DNA of 56,377 bases, from assembly GCA_963170165.1 (NCBI GenBank), contig CAUJGQ010000010.1:1-56377 (forward strand), written 5' to 3'. Made by a program: the position numbers and the translations under genes. This document shows positions 50,316-56,377 of this stretch, in pieces. The notes under the pieces were generated by a model that saw nothing but the letters and a program-made list of their open reading frames with translations, was not told the origin of the DNA and did no database searches. This stretch comes from Chloroflexota bacterium (GTDB taxonomy: Bacteria; Chloroflexota; Dehalococcoidia; CAUJGQ01). Each line of letters opens with the position of its first letter. Position 1 is the stretch's first letter.

Positions 50316-51638
50316 ATGGCGATTCAGCAGCGCGAGAGCGAGCCGGCCGTCACCGCGACCTCAGCGCGACGGCTGCGGCTGCCGCGGACCTTCGCCGCGC
50401 TGCGCATTCGCAACTACCGCATCTTCTGGTTCGGAATGCTCGCCTCGATGACGGCGATGCAGATGCAGCAAATCGCCCGTGGCTACCTGGCATTCGAGCT
50501 GACCGGGCGCGCCACCTCTGTCGGTCTGGTCAGCGTGGCGTGGGCAGTGCCGCAGATCGTCTTCTCCCTGTTCGGTGGCGTGGTGGCGGACCGGGTGGAG
50601 AAGCGCAACCTGCTGATGGTGACGCAATCACTCACCGGCCTGCTGGCGCTGACGACGGCGATCCTGGTGCACACCGATGTGATCACCATCAATCTGCTCA
50701 TCATTCTCGGCATCTTGCAGGGATCGGTGTTTGCTTTCAACATGCCGGCGCGGCAGGCACTGGTGCCGGAGCTGGTGGGACGCGATGACATGATGAATGC
50801 CATCGCGCTCAACAATGCCGGGATGAACTTCACCCGCGTCTTCGGCCCCACCCTCGCCGGGCAAATCATCGCGCTGCACTTCATCGGCGTCACCGGGGTC
50901 TACTACCTCAACGCCTGCCTGTACATCGTCTACATCGCCTTCATCACTCAGATCCCGGTGAGCGGCGCGGCGGCGCGGCGGCCCAAGGCGCCGGTGATGA
51001 CGGAGCTGAAAGATGGGATGCGCTACATCGGCTCGAAGCCAATGCTGATTACGCTACTGACTCTCGGCTTCCTGCCCATCATCATTGGCATGCCGTATCA
51101 GTCGATGCTGCCGGTGATCTCCAAGCTGGTATACGACTCCGGTTCGCGCGGGCTGGGCTTCATGGCGACGGCCTCGGGCGTGGGGGCGCTGGTGGGCTCA
51201 CTGCTGATCGCCACCTTCACCGGCATCAAGCGCAAAGCGCTGCTGCAAATGACCATGGGCGTCGCCTTCGGCCTGACGCTGATCCTGTTCGGCCTGTCGC
51301 CAAACCTGCCCGTGGCCCTGTTCGTGCTGCTGTTCGTCGGCGGCAGCGCCACCTTTTACCAGACGCTGAACAACACGCTGGTGATGACCAGCACGGACGC
51401 GGAGTACCAGGGCCGTGTGATGAGCGTCTACATGATCTCCATGTCGCTGATGCCCCTGTCGTCGCTGCCGGTCGGCATCGTCGTGGACCATGCCGGCCCG
51501 CAAGAGACACTGGTCATCGCCGGCGCGCTGGTGGCCATCTTCGTCGCCGCCATTGCCCTGTTGCACCCCAGCTACCGGCGCATGGAGACGTCCGGACCGA
51601 TCGGCGGCCGGCCCGGCCCGGGACGGCACCCCGCGTAG
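50316..51638 (+). CDS. MFS transporter (EntS/MFS_3-like)
   Basis: A 440-residue membrane protein with 12 helices. FAALRIRNYRIFWFGMLASM at the N-terminus and FGGVVADRVEKRNLLMVTQ (motif A between helices 2 and 3), plus FAFNMPARQALVPELV, are typical of the MFS_3 enterobactin-exporter-like group. It should export a small molecule using the proton gradient. ATG 50316 follows a clear promoter but no strong ribosome site. It is followed by the convergent PEP-utilising gene, so it stands alone. Confidence 0.88.
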   Translation: MAIQQRESEPAVTATSARRLRLPRTFAALRIRNYRIFWFGMLASMTAMQMQQIARGYLAFELTGRATSVGLVSVAWAVPQIVFSLFGGVVADRVEKRNLLMVTQSLTGLLALTTAILVHTDVITINLLIILGILQGSVFAFNMPARQALVPELVGRDDMMNAIALNNAGMNFTRVFGPTLAGQIIALHFIGVTGVYYLNACLYIVYIAFITQIPVSGAAARRPKAPVMTELKDGMRYIGSKPMLITLLTLGFLPIIIGMPYQSMLPVISKLVYDSGSRGLGFMATASGVGALVGSLLIATFTGIKRKALLQMTMGVAFGLTLILFGLSPNLPVALFVLLFVGGSATFYQTLNNTLVMTSTDAEYQGRVMSVYMISMSLMPLSSLPVGIVVDHAGPQETLVIAGALVAIFVAAIALLHPSYRRMETSGPIGGRPGPGRHPA

Positions 51639-51748
51639 GCAAGAGCTAGGCAGCCGGGGGCGTGGCCTGCCCCTCACCCCCACTGGCCGGCGGGGGCTAC
51701 ATCCCGCCAGATAGGCTGCAGCGGGCGATGTCCATCGCAGGTGACGCC

Positions 51749-53530
51749 CTATTCCTCTGGCTGCCTCGCATCCCCATGCAACACCACCTCGCCGGTGCCG
51801 CCGTCGACGGTGATCTGCTGCCCGTCGCGGATGCGCTTGGTGCCGGTCTTCACGTTGACGACGGCGGGCAGGCCGTACTCCCGGGCAACCGTGGAGCCGT
51901 GAGAGAGGGGGCCGCCCAGGTCCATGACGACGGCGGCGGCGTTGAAGAATAGCGGTGTCCAGGCGGCATCGGTGAAGGGGCAGACCAGCACCTCACCAGG
52001 CTCAAGGTCAATCTCATCAGCCAGCTCGCGAATCACGCGAGCCCTGGCGGTAACGCGCCCCGGGCTGACCGGCAGGCCGCGCAGCACCTCGCCCTCTGCC
52101 GCGGCGAGCGGGATGGAGACGGCTGGCCGCTTGAGCCGGGGGATGGGGCGGCCGGTGAAGCGCTCGTCCATCTCGATGTGGTGCGACCATTCCCAGTCGC
52201 GTCGCCGCTCGGTGATGCGACTGCCCAGATCCGGCGCAGGCCGCCCGGCCATGGCGTCCTTCAGCTCTGCCAGCCGCAGAAAGAAGATGTCATCCGCGTC
52301 CTTGAGCACGCCGCGGTGGTACAGGCGGCGTGCGATGTCACGCACCAGCAGGCGGATGGCGTGGGTGGAGCGCGCCCACTGCGATTTGGCCAGCTCGCGC
52401 CCTTCGATGCCGCGGTGTGCGGCGTTGAGCAGCGAGCGCAAGCGGCGCCTGGCCACCGCACCGAGCTGTCGTTCAACCCGCGCGGTGGCATCCTCACGGC
52501 GGCGCGCCTGCTCGAACAGCGCTGCGTCTGCGTCCAGCCCCTCCTGGCGGACGTACGACAGGAGCAGTCCGGCCACCGCCTCCGGCCGCATCGCCCAGAC
52601 ATGCGTCGTCAGCCCCAGTTCACGCACGCCGCGATAGCCATATGTGCGCAGGAAACGCTCGAGATCGGCGCGGAGTGCCGCAGCTTCACTGTCTGTGGCC
52701 GCGCGCAGCCGGGCGAGCGCCTCCTCCGGCGTGCTCCCGGCCAGCAGCGTCCGCAGCCGCTCGCTGCCGCGGATATGTCGCGCCAGCCGGGCCAGCTCGC
52801 GCCCAGGCTTGGCGCTCTCGACATCGGTCAATCCAGTGCACAACTCCGCCACCGTGGCATCCACCTCTGCAATCCCCTGCTTGAGGAGGAAGACGCGCAG
52901 GTTCTCGAAGTTGCTACCGGACAGGGTGGTATTGGCAGAGTGGATCTCGCAGGTGACGAGATTGCGCCGGTAGGCCTCGTCCAGCTCACGCATGATCGCC
53001 GCATCGCTGAGCGCCGGGAGGTTCGCAGCCTGGATGCGCTGGAGGTAGTCCTCCACGGCGGTGTTATTGGCGAGCAGGTTCGGGCGGGCGGCGCGCAGCA
53101 TTGGCAACAGGTACAACAGCGTCCGTGCTCGCACCAACCGCTGCCTGAGGGCCGGCCGGTACGGGGGACTACCCGGCGGCCGGGTGAGGCCGAACAACTG
53201 CTCATCCACTGCGTCGGGGTCACCGCCCGGCACCCACTTCATCATCTCACGCAGGGTAGAGATATTGATGAAGGCGTGGTTGTAGTACGCGGCGAAGCAG
53301 CCGATGTCCTGCCAGCGGTCCAGCCCCAGGATGCGCGTCAGACCCATGTGCTGGACGGTGGTACGGAAGCCGTGCTCAATGGCGATCAGGTTGACATCGA
53401 ACGACAGCGGGTCGCCCACCCCCGGATAGACTTCCTGAGCGTTGGCGGCCGTCACCTCGGGAAACCGCTCCCACACTGGTGTGTCCATCGCCGGCCGCCA
53501 GGCAGCCAGTTCCTCCTGCGTCAGTGGCAT
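51749..53530 (-). CDS. PEP-utilising-enzyme homologue without ATP-grasp domain
   Basis: A 593-residue soluble protein. The C-terminal about 90 residues form the phosphohistidine swivel domain: VLVCPFTDAAWTPLFF, VMDLGGPLSHGSTVAREYGL with His544, and VVNVKTGTKRIRDGQQITVD. The first 470 residues match the helical middle region of rifampicin-phosphotransferase/PEP-synthase-like proteins, but the PPDK-type ATP-grasp domain that normally precedes it is absent. Start ATG 53530 has GGAGGGAG about 4-8 bases upstream. The frame can be read further, but that part is antisense to the phosphodiesterase gene. How His544 would be phosphorylated is unclear. Confidence 0.82.
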   Translation of the reverse strand: MPLTQEELAAWRPAMDTPVWERFPEVTAANAQEVYPGVGDPLSFDVNLIAIEHGFRTTVQHMGLTRILGLDRWQDIGCFAAYYNHAFINISTLREMMKWVPGGDPDAVDEQLFGLTRPPGSPPYRPALRQRLVRARTLLYLLPMLRAARPNLLANNTAVEDYLQRIQAANLPALSDAAIMRELDEAYRRNLVTCEIHSANTTLSGSNFENLRVFLLKQGIAEVDATVAELCTGLTDVESAKPGRELARLARHIRGSERLRTLLAGSTPEEALARLRAATDSEAAALRADLERFLRTYGYRGVRELGLTTHVWAMRPEAVAGLLLSYVRQEGLDADAALFEQARRREDATARVERQLGAVARRRLRSLLNAAHRGIEGRELAKSQWARSTHAIRLLVRDIARRLYHRGVLKDADDIFFLRLAELKDAMAGRPAPDLGSRITERRRDWEWSHHIEMDERFTGRPIPRLKRPAVSIPLAAAEGEVLRGLPVSPGRVTARARVIRELADEIDLEPGEVLVCPFTDAAWTPLFFNAAAVVMDLGGPLSHGSTVAREYGLPAVVNVKTGTKRIRDGQQITVDGGTGEVVLHGDARQPEE

Positions 53531-53695
53531 CGCTCCCTCCCCTCCCCCGTGGACCAGCCGGGCGGCCGGTGGTGTGCCCGCGATCGTAGCAGGCCCGCTG
53601 CCTACACTCGCGCCGGCCGGCTTTAGCTTGCGGCCCTGCCACCCTATGCTGACGGCAAGCGGGCGGCAGCGAACCGCTCTAGATGGAGGCCTGTG

Positions 53696-55117
53696 ATGGC
53701 GGCCCGAGCGGTGCTGATGATCTGTGACGGTCTGCGGCCCGATTATGTCACCGAGCCGCTGATGCCACACCTGGTCCAGCTGGCGGCGGAGGGTGTGCGC
53801 TTCGCTGACAGTCACGCGGTGTACCCCACCGTCACCCGCTGCAACTCGGCCAGCATCGCCACCGGTCTCCTGCCGGCACGGCATGGTATCCCCAGTAACG
53901 TGTTCTATGCGCCCGGCAGCACCGCGACCGGCCGGCTCAACACCGGCGCGGCTACCGACCTGGAGCTGCTGCGACCCACACGGAACGGGCGGGTGCTGCA
54001 CGCGCCGGCGCTGGCGGAGCGCGTCACGGCTGCCGGCAGCCGGGCGGCGGTGGTTAGTACCGGCAGCCCCGGTTCGGCTCTGCTCCAGTACCCACAGGCG
54101 GCGGCCGGCGGTGGCATCATCTTCAACCCGGCGCTGGAGGCGGGTATCCAACGGGCAGAGCTGGAAACAGCACTGGGACCAATGCCGGCCCGCACCATGC
54201 CCAACACGGCGCAGAATGCCTGGTTCACCCGCGTCATCACTGACGTGCTGTTGCCGGACCCGGAGGTACGCTTCATCAGCTTCTGGCACTGCGACCCCGA
54301 CCACACGCAACACACGTACGGCGTCGGCCACCCCGAGACCCTGCAGGCGGTGCGCGACGCCGGCGCCAACCTGGGCGTGATACTGGCAGCCATCAGACGG
54401 CTGGGGCTGTCTGATGAGACGGATGTCATCGTCACCTCCGATCACGGCTTTGCCACGATCACCGGCGGAATGGACGTTGCCGGGGAGTTGGAGCGGGCCG
54501 GTGTGGCGGAGGGCGCGATCATCCTCGCCGACCTGCTGTATCTGCCCGGTAGTGACGCCGCCCGGCTGGCACAGGTGGCGGGTGTGCTGCAACGGATGGC
54601 AGGCATCGGGCCGATCTTTACCGGCGCGCGCGGGATGGCGGTAGCGCCGGGCACCACGCCGCTGGCGCGCATCGGTGCGGACGGTGAGCACGCACCCGAC
54701 CTGCTGTTCTCACCAGCCTGGAGCGACGCCGTCAACGCGCACGGCTATCCCGGCGCCGCCCTATCGCCGCACCCGCGTTCCACGTACGCCGGCAACCACG
54801 GCAGCATCAGCCCGTGGGAGGTGCGCAACACCCTGATTGCCGCCGGTCCGTCATTTAAACGCGGCCTGGTGAGTCATGTGCCCGCCGGAAACATCGACAT
54901 CGCGCCTACGCTGCTGCACACGCTCGGTATCGACGGCGCTGCGGCGCTGGATGGGCGTGTGCTAACCGAGGCGCTGGCCGGCGGCCCCGCCCCGCAGCAG
55001 GTTGCGGTCGAGCGCTGGACCGAGACAACCGAGACGGACAGCTCCCGGCAGCAGATCCAGTTCTCGCGCGCGGGCGGCGTGACGTACCTGGACAGTGGCC
55101 GGCGGGAACAACCATAA
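53696..55117 (+). CDS. Alkaline-phosphatase-superfamily phosphodiesterase
   Basis: A 473-residue protein of the type I phosphodiesterase/nucleotide pyrophosphatase group. Metal and catalytic residues are visible: Asp11 in ICDGLRPD, Thr47 in YPTVTRCN as the nucleophile (families usually have T-F-P-N), HCDPDHTQHTYG, VTSDHGFATI and YAGNHGSISPWE with the last His. It likely hydrolyses phosphodiester or phosphonate bonds; no signal peptide is seen, so it acts in the cytoplasm. ATG 53696 follows GGAGG by 6-7 bases; GTG 53693 is the alternative. It diverges from the PEP-utilising gene. Confidence 0.88.
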   Translation: MAARAVLMICDGLRPDYVTEPLMPHLVQLAAEGVRFADSHAVYPTVTRCNSASIATGLLPARHGIPSNVFYAPGSTATGRLNTGAATDLELLRPTRNGRVLHAPALAERVTAAGSRAAVVSTGSPGSALLQYPQAAAGGGIIFNPALEAGIQRAELETALGPMPARTMPNTAQNAWFTRVITDVLLPDPEVRFISFWHCDPDHTQHTYGVGHPETLQAVRDAGANLGVILAAIRRLGLSDETDVIVTSDHGFATITGGMDVAGELERAGVAEGAIILADLLYLPGSDAARLAQVAGVLQRMAGIGPIFTGARGMAVAPGTTPLARIGADGEHAPDLLFSPAWSDAVNAHGYPGAALSPHPRSTYAGNHGSISPWEVRNTLIAAGPSFKRGLVSHVPAGNIDIAPTLLHTLGIDGAAALDGRVLTEALAGGPAPQQVAVERWTETTETDSSRQQIQFSRAGGVTYLDSGRREQP

Positions 55118-55623
55118 CCTGTCCCAGGGAACGCGCAGGATAGCCGCTGAGCACTGCGGGCAGATGAGCACCAGGGCCGCCCGAGCAACTGTGAGGCTGG
55201 CGCCCCGCGCCACCAAGCGGATCGCCACCCCGATGCCGGGCAGTGGATTGCCCGACCCGCGGCACCGGGCTCGCCATCGTACCCCCGGCAGCCACCCCGG
55301 TGTGACGTCCAACCCCAGGACGGTGCACCACGCGGGTACACCCCCAGTATGACGGCGGCACTGCCGTACGCCTGCGCGACGACGCACGACTGCCAACCCA
55401 TGCGGACGCTACCTGCTTCACCCGCCGGTACGGTGAGCATGAAGGTACGTGCACCTGCTAACGGCCAGATCCACGGTGCTCTGAGGCCACGCGCATCCGT
55501 CTGACCGCGCGGTGTCCCCTCCTCCGATCCTGCGATCCGGAGGAGCGCCAGTGGTTGCACCCGCCCGCACGCCCCGGAGCCCCGCACGCGACCACCGCAG
55601 GATCGCACGTTGATGGAGGAAAC
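55118..55623. other. Intergenic region before the lipoprotein gene
   Basis: About 500 bases without a supported gene; frames on both strands are Arg/Pro-rich and lack ribosome sites. One hairpin is visible at 55518-55544: CTCCTCCGATC-CTGC-GATCCGGAGGAG, pairing with one bulged base. It could be a terminator or a regulatory stem for the next gene. Confidence 0.4.
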
Positions 55624-56377
55624 CTGCACCGCCGTTTGATTGGACTGATCACCGCAGCACTCGCCGTGATCCTGCTCGCGTCGTGTCGTAGTGACCGCGC
55701 GACGGCCGCGCCCACCGCGGCGAGCAGCAGCACAGGCATATCAGCGATCGCCGCCACCCATGGAACGATGGGGGCGGCGATGCCCGTCAGCGCAGATACG
55801 CAACGCCGGCCCATTCCCGAGAACGTGGTGCCGATCACGCTCGCGGACGGTGGGACTACCAGTACCGATCCTTCCGTCCGCGTGGCCGGCTCCACAGTGA
55901 CGATCACCCAAAGCGGCGCGTATGCCTTGCGGGGCACCCTCACCGCCGGCCGTGACATCGTTGAGAGCGATGGCGGTGGTCCTGTGTGGCTGATGCTCGA
56001 CGGCGTGGATATCACCAACCCGACCAGCGCCGCAATCGCAGTGATGGATGCGGGCGAGGCCGTCATCGTGCTCGCCGAAGGGACGCAGAACTGTCTTGTT
56101 GATGGGCCAGCCTACACCTTCTCCGATCCCACTAAGGATGAGCCCAACGCGACACTGTACAGCAAGGCCGGCATGACCATTGATGGCGCCGGTTCGCTGA
56201 CGGTCACTGCCGCCTACAACGACGGCATCGCCGGCAAGGACACGCTCACGATTCTGGCCGGCGATCTTGCCGTCACCGCCGCGGACGATGGCATCCGTGG
56301 CCGCGACGCGCTGATCATCCTGGGCGGGAGCATCACGGTCAAAGCGGGCGGGGATGGACTGACCTCCGACAACGACG
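55624..56377 (+). CDS. Lipoprotein with Cthe_2159-like carbohydrate-binding domain (partial)
   Basis: The 3' end is cut by the window; 251 codons are visible. The N-terminus reads (L/M)HRRLIGLITAALAVILLASC, a lipoprotein signal with lipobox LASC. GGAGGAAAC sits just before a CTG at 55624, so a CTG start is proposed; the next in-frame alternative is TTG 55636, which would remove the basic residues. The mature part has SGAYALRGTL, VWLMLDGVDITN, AIAVMDAGEAVIVLAEGTQN, KAGMTIDGAGSLTV, YNDGIAGKDTLTI and DDGIRGRDALII, the repeated strand pattern of the secreted beta-helical carbohydrate-binding family of Cthe_2159. Probably binds acidic glycans outside the cell (family knowledge). Confidence 0.85.
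   Translation, partial: MHRRLIGLITAALAVILLASCRSDRATAAPTAASSSTGISAIAATHGTMGAAMPVSADTQRRPIPENVVPITLADGGTTSTDPSVRVAGSTVTITQSGAYALRGTLTAGRDIVESDGGGPVWLMLDGVDITNPTSAAIAVMDAGEAVIVLAEGTQNCLVDGPAYTFSDPTKDEPNATLYSKAGMTIDGAGSLTVTAAYNDGIAGKDTLTILAGDLAVTAADDGIRGRDALIILGGSITVKAGGDGLTSDND

Noticed and set aside
52178-53626. 482-codon plus-strand frame opposite the PEP-utilising gene
   Set aside because: Antisense of a recognised protein; no ribosome site and no family similarity.
53531-54691. N-terminal extension of the PEP-utilising gene to a 980-codon frame
   Set aside because: It runs antisense through the phosphodiesterase gene, is Arg/Gln-rich, and the real start has a ribosome site at 53530.

Overview
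The window is GC-rich, densely packed chromosomal DNA from what looks like a Chloroflexota bacterium, most likely near Thermomicrobia/Sphaerobacter. That placement is an inference from base composition, gene content and the style of several proteins (citramalate synthase, short IlvE, geranylgeranyl-reductase-like FAD enzyme, MMPL transporter, UPF0210/ACT pair); it is not proved by a marker gene. The left edge is a 5S rRNA gene with a strong terminator, so an rRNA operon lies just outside.

Region 1 (1-23 kb) is mostly housekeeping: a GAF-domain sensor kinase, an oxalyl-CoA-synthetase-like acyl ligase, a GltD-type flavoprotein, a JAMM protease with a small zinc-ribbon neighbour, a MaoC-type hydratase, a TetR repressor next to an MMPL exporter, infA, an MBL hydrolase plus GcvT, a PAP2-type membrane enzyme, ilvE, an FAD reductase, ilvD, an MFS transporter, panE and tRNA-Pro(CGG). 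The TetR gene and the MMPL exporter are linked by three copies of one 16-bp operator (TAGTG-N6-CACTA).

Region 2 (23.1-41 kb) is the accessory heart: a Wzx/Wzy-type surface polysaccharide locus. In order it encodes an LCP-family polymer ligase, two paralogous GT-C-like membrane proteins, a small membrane protein, a Wzx flippase, a GT-B glycosyltransferase, a Wzy polymerase with a large soluble insertion, a DUF5706 (Pycsar-effector-like) membrane protein on the other strand, a secreted jelly-roll protein, a GT4, an ExoA-like GT2, a methyltransferase, a DegT aminotransferase, a small PglC-like phosphoglycosyltransferase and a CapD/PglF-like nucleotide-sugar dehydratase. Seven four-base stop/start overlaps tie most of these genes together. 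The last enzymes would make an amino-sugar nucleotide, transfer it to undecaprenyl phosphate, extend it, flip it, polymerise it and attach it to the envelope.

Region 3 (41-56.4 kb) returns to general functions: an OmpR-type two-component system, GNAT, citramalate synthase with a structured leader, an intergenic segment of repeats, two small exported proteins, the UPF0210/ACT pair, an MFS exporter, a PEP-utilising-enzyme homologue without its ATP-grasp domain, an alkaline-phosphatase-superfamily phosphodiesterase, and the start of a lipoprotein with a Cthe_2159-like carbohydrate-binding fold that runs off the window.

The most notable observations are the Wzy polymerase carrying a pseudopilin-like plus carbohydrate-binding-like insertion inside its catalytic loop, the TetR/MMPL operator set, the DUF5706 protein embedded in a glycan locus, a 56-residue orphan peptide gene with an ideal ribosome-binding site, and the structured cimA leader.
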